From Hirudo medicinalis (lineage: Eukaryota > Annelida > Clitellata > Hirudinida > Hirudinidae): a stretch of 64,000 nucleotides of DNA. Both the position numbers and the translations under genes were made by a program. This document shows positions 44,805-55,276 of this stretch, piece by piece (position 1 is the stretch's first letter; each line of letters opens with the position of its first letter). The notes beneath the pieces were generated by a model. That model searched no databases. It was given only the letters and a program-made list of their open reading frames with translations, and had not been told where the DNA came from. The stretch lies in contig MPNW01000119.1 in NCBI GenBank assembly GCA_011800805.1, forward strand, positions 226,392-290,391, read 5' to 3'.

Positions 44805-47800
44805 TTAGCGTTGAGGATTTAGTTGATCCTTGATTACAGCACGACATATCGGACAAACTGCCTTGCTCTGTCAAAACGGTTTGAAATTCAGTTACAAAAA
44901 TTGACAAATAAACTTTCAGCTGTGAATGGAACTCCATGTAATAATAAAACTCACTTTAAAAATAAATGAAGAAAAGAGAAGTCAGAAGAAAGAACAACAA
45001 GAAATTACTTTGATCCATTCATCAATGCAGTCTTTGTGGAACCTGTGAAGGCAGGGCAGTGTCCGCAATGTTTCCTTTTCAACATATTCAGAGAAGCAGA
45101 TCGGACAACTACTTTCCAGGCAGCTTGTAGGTCCTTGAGAATGAACCTGTGCATTTTTCCTAAATGTCAATGTCGGAAGGGCATCAATTTCACTAGAACT
45201 AAGACCCTGTGGACGAGAGCCACCTGTGGCTTCCTCCAGTTCTAACAACTCCTGCTTGAAAAAATCATGTATTAAATTGCATTTGTATAATTTGAACAAT
45301 TATAATCAAAGCCACACCTCATAATTAAGACTGTCATCTCCAAAACTGAAAAAGGATGAAAGCATAAGCCTAGAAAGATTGGAACCCAATCCTAGAAAGC
45401 AAAAACTAATTTAATTCATGTCATATTGCATGTCGGCGTGCAGGTCGGCCGAATGGGTTGCGTTCCTGCATGCGGTCGTAGCAACAGTCGTAATGTGTCG
45501 TGTTCGCAACCCTCGGGTAGGGGCGCTATATAAAAGGTAGATCGATTAAAAAGTGCCTTCACATCCCATTCGGATACAAAAGGCACTCAAAATATCGGCT
45601 AAATACACGATACACATATAAATATACAAAACATACACAAATTATTCCACAACAAGTTGAATTGGAGATTTGAACACAATTTGATAACACAAGTTGATAA
45701 TTATACTTAAGTCAAATATCTGTCAAAGTCACATGTGTGTATTAAAGCATTAATGTGCAAAACAGTGTATGAATTAACAGTCTCCACAGGCAATGCATCC
45801 CAAGGTCTGACAATTCTATTACAAAAATAAAATTTGTCTGTCTAGAATTTACTACATCGAAGCTTAAAGTTGTGCCCTCTTGTGCTCGGATAGTCCTGGG
45901 AAAGTAGGGACTATTTCAAAGAAGAGTTTGTAAGTCCATTTAATATTTACTAGCAGAGACTTAAATCAGCCAAGTGTTTTTCCAAGGTTTGAGGATTGAG
46001 AAGCTTTAGTCTTCCGATATGTGGACGTGCTGCCAAGGATGGAATTGATTTTGTGAATCATTCTTGGATGCTTTCAATTTGACTGATTAGATATTTGTGG
46101 TGTGGATTCCAGGTTGGTGATGAATATTTGAGAATTGGCCTGATGTATGTGCAGAATGCAAGCTTTAAAATACCCTCGTCTTTAGAAGAAAAAGATGTTG
46201 TTGCAGCTTTACTTTGTTTAACAATTTAAAGCTATATTTCCATAAGTTAAAATACTTTCAATAATCCGTCACACAAATGGAAGCAACTTTCTTAAGCTAT
46301 TGATTTAATTGTTAGTAAATTTAATTAAAAAATATCTAATTACACAACAATATAATACTTACATAGTATTTTGAAAACACATTTTCAAATAACTTTCAAA
46401 TCTGCTTAACCATGGAAGCATTTTGAAATTTGAAGCTTGATAAATAAATTGTTAAAAGCCAGATTTCTAAATAAAATGACATCAGAAAGTTAAAAGAATA
46501 ACCAAAAGATAAATCGGGCCGTCCGGGGTCGGCCGTTCCCGTGCCATGTCCTCTGCGGTCATCAAGTGTCGAGAGAAGATTGTTCATTCCAACGTAAGAT
46601 CCTTCACTCTGGAATTAACGTGAAAAAAATATTTTCAGCTGAAATAAATTATCAACATCAAAATAAAGGAATGTAAGTTAACTTAACCTGTGATGTTTTG
46701 TGATGATTAATCAAAAAGATAAGATTGAAACAAACATTGTAAATATCAGTAAATATCATAACAGGCTTGGAGAATAATTATATAAAGTAAGTGTTAAACA
46801 ATAACAAATAATGAAAGCACACATGAACGATGAAATCAAGCATAACAACCTCCAAGCATAATGCTACACAGATACTGCTAGTAATTTAAATTTGACAAAA
46901 GAAACTTAAGAATATAACCTCATTGTAGAATATAAACAAACCATTAATAAACAACATAAAAATAAATAATTCAGAGTACAAGCATGCATTTTAGCCCAAA
47001 TACCAGAGGTCCTTCCATCAGAGAAGTAATAAAAAGTAACACAGCTTCAACATAAATAACTCCTTAGGTTGGCAGCTAGAATACTACTTTTATTATGAAC
47101 AAAGCAATGGCACGAGGATGGCTAAACTGTTATTTCCTCACAAAAAACAAATTGAGCAATAAATAAAACAAAAAACATCTAGAAGATAAATATATTTGAG
47201 ACTGAATTGGTGTGTTTTGCACAATTATTTTGCAGTGCTACCTTAGTCGTCACTCGTCAAATCAGGGAGCCATTTTATCAATTGAGGATACATAATGATT
47301 GTAATTGGCTCAATTTGTATGTGAACCAGTTTGTATGTATATTTGAATGAGGCCAGAGAATCCAGTCAACAAGAGCATTAATGTCATGCAAATGAGATCA
47401 TGTACTTTAATTAAACCAGTAATTAAACCATAAAGTAACTAATATCAATGTATTAATTAATTGTTGTTATCACATGAAGTTCATTCATCAACTTTGAGAG
47501 AAGAACTTAGAAGCAACCAAAGGCTCTGCACTAAATAATAACTATTTTAATCTTTTACATTCATGTATTTATATTTTATATTTAAAAGAAAATGCTCTTC
47601 ACTTGTCTCCTCCTTATCCAGGAAGGAATGAAATATCTCCTTTGAAAACGTTGATCATGTGGATTCTGAATTTGATAGCAACTTATTTATTAACTAATCA
47701 AATTAAAGTATCTTTGAAAACTATTTAGAAGGAAAGTAACCAAGATTTTCTTAGGAAATAGCAGATTACAGAACAAAAGTAATGAAATATTATTAAAACT

Positions 47801-48633
47801 ATTAATGATTAATTAAAGTAAGAAATTAAATTTTAATACCGCTCGTCCATGATCATGCCTGGAATGTGCCCTTTGATCTTCATCATTCTGAGGAACATAT
47901 AATACCAGTTGGCAATTCCATGAATTTAAGCATCTAAGGAACAAATATCACTAACTTGCAATTGCTGGGCCAACAAGTAATCAGACTGTAATGCAACAAT
48001 AAAATTCATTGTAAATAAATAAATTAATTATTTAAATAACCTCGGATCAACATAAAAAAAGACTGAACCAAGCATACAAATTAATGCTGAAATGTTCAAT
48101 TGGAATTGCAAATGAAATTAAGAGTCACATTCCAAGAAGTGTGCAACAATAAAGTAATAACCATCTGTAAAAATACAGCAGTTAGAACTAGCTGGACTTA
48201 AGTGGCTTGTAGTAAAATACTTTACAGAATGTTTATAAATCAACATAGTCGCTAATATTGATAACAATCAATGACCAATGTACTAGAACGGCCAAGTGAG
48301 GTCGTTGAAATCAAGAAAATGATAAGTTTTCTCTCCAAATAGATGCTATTTCAAAATAATCACTGTAGATAACGATTTAACGATATGAAATTAGTTACAA
48401 CCTGTCTAGCCCTTTGATGGAATGAAGGTGGATTTATCCGCTCACAATCGCCGTTGTATTCATTCTAAACGTTAAAAATTATTCACTTTGCATCACCATC
48501 AAGACATATTTGAAACAAGCAATGGAACTGTTATAACTTGTAATTGTTGTGCCAGAATGAAATCGGTCGCTTCTACTTCTTCATTTTCTTGGAGTCGACG
48601 AGCCAATTCTAAATCCGATTCCGTATTATTCAT
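44805..48633 (-). CDS. RING-H2 E3 ubiquitin ligase with repeated MIU-like motifs
   Basis: Starts at 48631-48633 (MNNTESDLELARRLQENEE) and ends at TAA 44805-44807. Exons from the right: about 48633-48533; 48468-48404; 47994-47965; 47891-47844; 46611-46480; about 45394-45322; about 45250-45009; 44867-44805; all junction phases agree. The RING-H2 finger is CPICFSEYVEKETLRTLPC, then LHRFHKDC, then CPIC across the last intron, giving C3H2C3 spacing. It is preceded by GLSSSEIDALPTLTF, similar to the segment before the RING in RLIM/RNF38/RNF6-type ligases. The N-terminal half contains three copies of an acidic D-x-x-LA-x-x-LQ helix (DLELARRLQ, DFILAQQLQ, DYLLAQQLQ) resembling MIU ubiquitin-binding motifs. 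Predicted to recruit an E2 and bind ubiquitin; substrates unknown. About 230 residues. I cannot assign a vertebrate orthologue. Confidence 0.8.
45430..45610 (-). repeat. LINE 3'-UTR-like dispersed repeat, second copy
   Basis: Lies directly 3' (minus sense) of the decayed reverse transcriptase at 45690-46240 and aligns with 31640-31865 in inverted orientation. Shared blocks include aaggcactcaaaa, gtaatgtgtcgtgttcg and gggttgcgttcctgca. A TATATAAAAG string on the plus strand is probably fortuitous. Best read as the element's 3' UTR. Confidence 0.65.
45690..46240 (-). pseudogene. LINE reverse transcriptase C-terminal fragment
   Basis: Minus-strand translation gives the post-palm region of a CR1/Jockey-type reverse transcriptase: LAFCTYIRPILKYSSPTWNP, then RGHNFKL, then NRIVRPWDALPVETVNS, with several stop codons and no start. 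It is a 5'-truncated dead insertion in an intron of the RING ligase, in the same orientation as the gene. It differs from the LINE at 9-12.6 kb, so at least two LINE families have been active. Confidence 0.75.
46620..47840. other. Intron of the RING ligase, no further feature
   Basis: AT-rich sequence between the exon ending near 46611 and the exon at 47844. No coding, repeat or RNA signal was recognised. Confidence 0.5.
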
Positions 48634-49661
48634 ATCAACTTATCTTTAACTAATTTAAGCTTTAGTTCCACTATGAAACAAAACGAAAGAGTGAGGCGGA
48701 CAAAAGTGGTTATCCCTACTAATGATCAAAAAGTTAATACATAAGCACATATGACTAGTCTAGGGTTATAATTAAGAACTGTTTAATTATAAAAATAAAT
48801 TTATCATCTAAAATTAGTGTCGAATTCAGCATATCAATTTAAAAAAAAACAACAAAATTGTCGCTCTTATTTTTTATTTACTATAATAAAATTAATTCAA
48901 TTAAATTCAAATATCTTAATTTATGAGGTCAGAACAATGTCTGGATTTACAATCAGACCCTTGTCCACAATGAAGCTGGTGACATTTAGCGAATAAGCCC
49001 TTTGATAACGCCTTTATTAAAATATGCTTAAAATAATTAAATAAGAAAATAAAAATTAAAATTAAGAGTGGACATTTCTATGGCCCTTTTAACCACTAAA
49101 TAATTAAGTTGTACTTCAGTTAGGATTCACTTCGTTTTACTAGAATAACACACAGAACTGCCATTTCCCAGACACAATATCCGCACAAAACTAAAGATAT
49201 TCAGACATTTACATTTATGCTTATATTGCTTAATAAGATAAATTAATGAAGTCCACTAAGTTGCACTTGTGATCAAGACAATCGAGGAAAAGAAAATTGA
49301 TCATTAGCTCAATGAATACTAATTTGCCTAGCATCTTTAAATGCTGCATTCCACACTAAATATCTAAAATACTTTCTCCCTACAGAATTAACATTCACTC
49401 ATACATTTGCAACATTGCCCAGAAATACTTAGAAGCTTTTTTCAATTTTATTTTTAAAAAAAAGTTTCCAAAAGTACACAAAGTTTACAGGTAAGAAATA
49501 AGGCGAAGTGGAGTCTTGGTCCATAACAACATATAAACAAAATGAACTGAACCAATCAGTTCACATTCACTGGCCAACAATTTCAACAGTGCAGCATGAC
49601 TAAATTACATCAACAATACTTGCATTTAAATGTTTCAATAAAAATATGCTTTGACGAGAAA
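48634..49661. other. Intergenic region between RING ligase and TMEM104
   Basis: Contains the promoter of the RING ligase (minus) and the 3' UTR of TMEM104 (minus). A reverse-strand polyadenylation signal (tttatt at 49447-49452) lies about 210 bases beyond the TMEM104 stop. No gene was seen. Confidence 0.55.
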
Positions 49662-51507
49662 TCAAGTTGACAGAAAAATTATGTTGTTTATGGTCACAAC
49701 GACAAAACAAATTATGGACCAGGCAAAGACAATACCTGCCCAAGCTTTATGCTTGAATGGAGATTCATATGGAGAACTTTCATCCAAATGCAAATTGCTC
49801 AACTTAGCTCGGGCCAGAAGGACCAAGGAGGCTGGCACAATGTATTGGATGAAAGCTCCTGCATATGATCCAGTGAGACCAACCAAAAACTGAATGTCAC
49901 TGGTGCACAAAGCGATGATGGCTGGAATTATGAGGACAACAGTAGGAAACAACAATTTCTCAATCAGTTTTTGTTTCAAGCTTAGCCTAATGCCTTTCTT
50001 GTTGAGGTTAAACATATGGAGTAGGTTGTTGCGGAGCGTGATGCCGATGATGGGAAAGCTAGTGCTGATTGTAAAAACTGGAAAAAGAGCAAGGAAGTAC
50101 TGGAGGATGGGGTAGGTGATGATGATGTCCGATTCAGTTGCAAAAGGACATTTTTGAGGTTGAAAGTTGAGCGTGTAGAGATCGAAAATATGAGAGAAAC
50201 AAAAAATTCCAGTAAAGGAGAGGACACAGTAAAACATGAAGATCACAAGGTAATTTGAAGCAAAAAGTTTGTGTATGGAGTTCTTCTTACTAATAGGAGT
50301 GACCATCTGAGGCAACGAGTGATGACACATGAATGAGTAGACACAGATGCCAAACAAGTTGGGGATGTTCATAGGACTTGCTGGAGGTGGATTTCCATTT
50401 CCCTCCTTCTTTGCGAGTCTCTCAATTGAAAGCACCAGCATGGAGAAGAAGGCTGACAAAAGAATATCATCATCATGAAAATTGGATAGTAATAAATACT
50501 AAAAACAGGACAAATAATTAATTATCTAATATCATTTTCAACTATTTATAGCAATAAATAAGTAAATAATAATAAATAGTATCAAATCAAAAACCAGCTT
50601 GCCTATCCATCGCAGAAGCGAAGTAAATATCTGAAGATGTCTCGTCTTTTGCAAGTTGAAGTAGACAAAAGGTCCGAGAAGTAAAATGAAGCAAGTCTAA
50701 GTGCGGTCAAAGTTGAAGCTTGATGATCGGAAGATTAAAGAATGCAGTCCTAGCGACTCACCACGTAGAGCCTGTACGCATCGTCCCTGGTGAGGGGAAT
50801 GTCCTTCCAACATGGATCCTGTGGAAGAAGGGGAGGACACAAGTTGCTCTCATTTGAAGATATATTGCTCACCGAGATATTTGGGAAATAGGTGCTAGAA
50901 GAAATTAATATTATTCAAAGGAGTTTATAATAATAATAATAATAATAGTTAATTTATAATGCGCCATTTGCATAGCGTCAGAGGCGTTTATCATTTGAGC
51001 GAGTGGAATTCAAGTTCGATCGATAAAACAAATTAATGAATATTTGATTCATTACTTCAGAATCTGACTCAACAACACATTTGTATTTAGTGAAGTGATA
51101 TTGATATAAACAATAATAATTAAAGCAATTATTCACTTAATGCTATTTAATAATCACTTATATTTGCAAAATTCAATATTTTTATGATAAACAAACACAG
51201 CTGACACCACACTCATAAGACCATAAGATGATGATTAATAAATAATATTGGTGCTATTAAAAATAAAAATTATCGAATTATGATTATTAATTAGGTAGGC
51301 CAAAATCAACTGGAAGTTCAATAAGAATAAGTGAACAATAATTACCAGGTAACATCTCTCAAGGTAACAGGGACTGCAACTGTGTATATTGCAAGATCTC
51401 CAAATAAGTAAATTGCAATGCAAATATAAAAAAGGTGGTATCCAACTGAAAATGAACAAATTACTGACTTGGTTTTCTCAAAAATCAAATCATATTTTTT
51501 TGAACGT

Positions 51508-51541
<34 letters not shown>

Positions 51542-52701
51542 GCAGCAGCAACAACAACAAAATTATTAATAATAATGATGTTAGTATTAGATAACTTGCT
51601 GTTGAGATTATTTAAATGTAATTGAGACATTAAAATATTCACCTTTGCTGAAGAATAATTTTGCCAAATTTCCCTATAATGACGTACAATGTAAAAATAT
51701 AGATAATTTGTCGAGTTCATTAAAAATTAAAAGTGACAAATACCAAACCATTTCGACAACTTCCTGAATATCAAAGAGTTCCTGATGCGGACCTGTTCAA
51801 AGTGTAACGGCCATCAACTTCGAGCCAATTTAACCAAATAAATCTTCATTTGCATGTAAATTCACTTTTCAGTTATTAAAGACAGAAATTGTCCTAATAC
51901 AAGATGTTTCTAGTCTCACATAGACCACTTTTCCACATACTTTTCAACAAAGCAGTTGTTTCATCGCACTGTTCTTGGATTTGGACATGATTACCTTAAA
52001 AGAAACAAAACATTTTATGCAATAGGCATCAGTATGTATGCATTCATTAAAGTTGAAGGTAAACATAGAAAAGTGTCTTACCACTCGGAGCTGAATATGG
52101 TTGCAAAGCATCAATAACTTCTGCCACTGGTTCCTCAAAAATCAAGTGGAATTATGTTTTTAATTTTTGTTGTTAAATGTGCACCAAAAATATAAATACT
52201 TCATTTTTCTTCAATGTTTCAATCCTCAGTAATGCATTAGCGAGTGACATAGTTTCAATAAGAAATGTAGCTGTAATGTAACTGTAATAAAACATAAAAT
52301 AATCTAGGCGGTTACTCAGTCATTCATTTAATGGTATTAAAGTATTAAAATGTTTGAAAAATTATGTCAAAAAATGTAAAAAAAAATCCGAACAGACCTA
52401 AGAAAAGCAACCACAACCATAACTGCTGTACTGATAGCCCAACCGGCATTTGAAAACGCTTTAGGTAGTGCTAAAGCTCCAGTTCCAACCACCAGATTAA
52501 AGATAAAGACCATACCAATCTGAAATACGATTTCATTCAAATAAAAAGTCATTGACCTTACTATTATTGATTCAATTTGATTTACAGTAACATTAAAATT
52601 TACATTAAAGTTCATTTCAGAAATCGGTGATAGCTGGCTTTTTAACTTACCAGAGGTGAATACTGCACATGGTTTCGCTTAACTTCAACTTTGGGATCCA
52701 T
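49662..52701 (-). CDS. TMEM104: TMEM104-like multi-pass membrane transporter (AAAP/SLC38-related)
   Basis: The start at 52699-52701 (MDPKVEVKRNHVQYSP) leads into TM1 in the next exon (GMVFIFNLVVGTGALALPKAF), the hallmark of TMEM104 and related amino-acid/auxin permeases. Further exons from the right: about 52300-52215 (ATFLIETMSLANALLR), 52135-52085, 51998-51940, 51795-51745, 51690-51650, 51445-51347 (YLFGDLAIYTVAVP), 50900-50765, 50705-50600 (LLGPFVYFNLQKTK), and a long last exon 50459-49662 with several TM helices and the strongly conserved LFGICVYSFMCHHSLP, LFPVFTISTSFPII and VGLTGSYAGAFIQY blocks. TMEM104 is a conserved membrane protein whose substrate is not settled; an endomembrane location is inferred from its relatives. 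The exon order matches human TMEM104 as I recall it. An (AAT)n microsatellite lies in the intron at about 51507-51575. Confidence 0.88.
51507..51575. repeat. AAT/AGC/AAC trinucleotide microsatellite
   Basis: (AAT)n followed by short AGC and AAC runs in a TMEM104 intron. Confidence 0.85.
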
Positions 52702-53198
52702 CAAAAGTAGCTGTTGCAAAAATATCGAAAAATAGATTTAATCCGATTAAGTGTCAATGAAAGATGCGTCTGCGGCGGCTTTTATCATTCAATGCTCAGC
52801 CCCCTGAAGAGTCAGCTGCCTTATAAGTAAACAAGATTATCCAACCCACATGACCACCAATGATTAAAAATTATATCGATTCAATTAAACAATTTTCTGA
52901 CTTTTGGATGATGAAACGATAACTTCATTCTATGTAGTACTGCAGATGCCATCACATGATTTTTTCCATTAACGAATTAGATTAAATTTGGAACGACACG
53001 TCAGATATGCTTTAATTAATGGCTGGGAACATAAGAAGTATCTGATTGATCGTTTCTAAATTTCCTTAATAAGATTTTTCAAGAGATAATTGATTGGAAC
53101 AAATTCAACATCGTTTATCCCACCATCTACACTTACTTCACAGAATCTTAGTTACTTAGTTATTGATGTTACAACCCATTTCTCACTGAGTTTTACCT

Positions 53199-53868
53199 TG
53201 TAGGATCGCACATCCATCATAATCACGTGCTGATCCTAGCCCTATCAGCGATGACTTACCAGGCGCGCATCCTTTGTTTGTGGACATCCTCCTTTGTCCT
53301 GACTGGCTATTTAAGAAGCTACNNNNNNNNNNNNNNNNNNNNNNNNNNNNNNNNNNNNNNNNNNNNNNNNNNNNNNNNNNNNNNNNNNNNNNNNNNNNNN
53401 NNNNNNNNNNNNNNNNNNNNNNNNNNNNNNNNNNNNNNNNNNNNNNNNNNNNNNNNNNNNNNNNNNNNNNNNNNNNNNNNNNNNNNNNNNNNNNNNNNNN
53501 NNNNNNNNNNNNNNNNNNNNNNNNNNNNNNNNNNNNNNNNNNNNNNNNNNNNNNNNNNNNNNNNNNNNNNNNNNNNNNNNNNNNNNNNNNNNNNNNNNNN
53601 NNNNNNNNNNNNNNNNNNNNNNNNNNNNNNNNNNNNNNNNNNNNNNNNNNNNNNNNNNNNNNNNNNNNNNNNNNNNNNNNNNNNNNNNNNNNNNNNNNNN
53701 NNNNNNNNNNNNNNNNNNNNNNNNNNNNNNNNNNNNNNNNNNNNNCCTACTCTTCCCGCTACGTCGCTACGCTGCTACTCCAGCAGTTATGTTGTCAGTC
53801 GAAGCATTGTTGCCGTTGTTGTAAATAAACTTTGTAGCGTCTTCGTCGTCAATGCCGCTGTCGCTACA
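53199..53868 (+). mobile_element. Solo LTR (Gypsy-like) with ACCT target-site duplication
   Basis: Begins TGTAGG and ends CTACA, so the ends form a TG...CA pair with TGTAG/CTACA inverted termini. ACCT immediately precedes it (53195-53198) and immediately follows it (53869-53872), a perfect 4-bp target-site duplication. Inside, a TATA-like TATTTAAG (53308-53315) and an AATAAA (53824-53829) are in the order expected for U3-R-U5 in plus orientation. 423 bases of the interior are N, so the true length is unknown and an internal coding region could be hidden in the gap. It sits upstream of TMEM104 and VPS54. Confidence 0.75.
53323..53745. other. Assembly gap (423 N)
   Basis: A run of N inside the putative LTR. 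Nothing can be said about its content. Open frames that run through it are artefacts. Confidence 0.99.
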
Positions 53869-54193
53869 ACCTGCCATATGGTATGCCATATGATTCGTAT
53901 CAATTTACTTAAAGCAAGTCAACCAAATATCCGTTTTTCAGTATTAACTAACATTAGTTAAGTTATCTATTGGTGCAATATGCATTTTCATTAAAATCTG
54001 TTGCATTCGAAATACTTTTTCCTAAGCATAATTGATGACTTAATGTAATGCAAGAATGCGTTTTGTCTTCCAGTCTTAATCATTGTGAGTGCTACTAACT
54101 TGTTACTAACGCTAATGTGCTAACAAATAACAAAACTTAAGTGTCATTAATCAAGCCGCTCATGTTATAATAAATATGTTTTTGTATCTTTTA

Positions 54194-54640
54194 GTTTCTT
54201 AAGACTCCGCCTTGGAGCTCCGACAGGGATCCTCAGAGGAGTTTCCCCCGTCTTCAAACGTTTCGGCCCTATGGATCTCCTTACGTTTTCGGGGGGCGGG
54301 CCGCATCCGGTGATCAGCCGGCTGTCCCTGTCGGTATTAACCTTTCGGACCCAGCGCTATTTTCGGCTATGCGAGGCTCTCCCTGGCCTTCTTATGCCGA
54401 TCATTATTGCCTGGACTGGAGCGACTATGAAAGCTCTCATTGGCTTTTTTTATGTCGCTTACTGCACCGCATGGGAAGCCGACAACCTTTGACTCTGAGA
54501 GGCTCTCTTTGGCCTTCTTGTGTCTATCGCGACCGCTGTAGGCAACTGCAGCGGCCATGAAAGCTCTCGGTGGCTTCTTCACGCCATGTACTTAATATTT
54601 GCAAACTAGGGCCTAAATTTTCTTTGTAGTGGCAGCCGGG
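54194..54640. repeat. GC-rich segment with degenerate internal repeats and a 121-codon open frame
   Basis: Sharply GC-rich compared with all surrounding sequence. Four related blocks (GAGGCTCTC.CTGGCCTTCTT and GAAAGCTCTC..TGGCTT types, alternating) start near 54373, 54428, 54500 and 54557, i.e. two roughly 127-bp units each made of two subunits. An inverted pair CCGACAGGGA (54220-54229) / TCCCTGTCGG (54325-54334) flanks the 5' part. One plus frame is open from 54195 to the TGA at 54558-54560 (121 codons, first Met only at 54369). I do not recognise the encoded peptide. It is probably a piece of a mobile element; function unknown. Confidence 0.55.
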
Positions 54641-55276
54641 AGATATAAATTTTTTTATGGACTCGGCCACGGGCTTTTATTCGACTTCATTTGGAGTAGT
54701 CGATATTATATTTATATTTGTATCTAAATCTAATACCTTTTCTTCTTTCACATGTAAGTGTAATCATTAAGTATTCACATAATATTTGAATATTAAACTT
54801 TAATGGCTTTATTTCCTTGATTCATCATCGAGTACAAGCATATAAAATGCTAATAATCTAGTTCGAGTGTCCTGTACTGTGCATAGCACTGCTTTAATTA
54901 ATACTTTGAATTACTGATTTGCTCTTGGCTAACGAATCGCGATGATATATCTTAATGTTATTTGACATTTAATAAGAATTGAGCAAAGAAACTGATTAAT
55001 TATAAGCACATTAAGCAATATATTTGTGTAGGATCGCTCATAAGAATGCCTTTAGAGAATTTGTGAATAAAGCTTTGATCTTTAAGAACGATTAAATTAA
55101 TTATTTTAATAATTTAAAAATAAAAATAATTCATTTGGTTATAAATCAAGAAAATGAAGCTTAAACTTTGTATTGATTTGATCACATTCAGATGATTTGT
55201 AAACATTATGTGGTCATTGAACGGGCGATTCACTTTTGTTGCATATATACCTGGATCATAATTTGATTAGGGCGAA

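Noticed and set aside
45530..45545. TATATAAAAG as a promoter on the plus strand
   Set aside because: It lies inside the LINE 3'-UTR-like repeat, has no downstream gene, and is on the strand opposite to the element.
53227..53961. 244-codon open frame
   Set aside because: Most of it is the assembly gap; the rest is LTR sequence.
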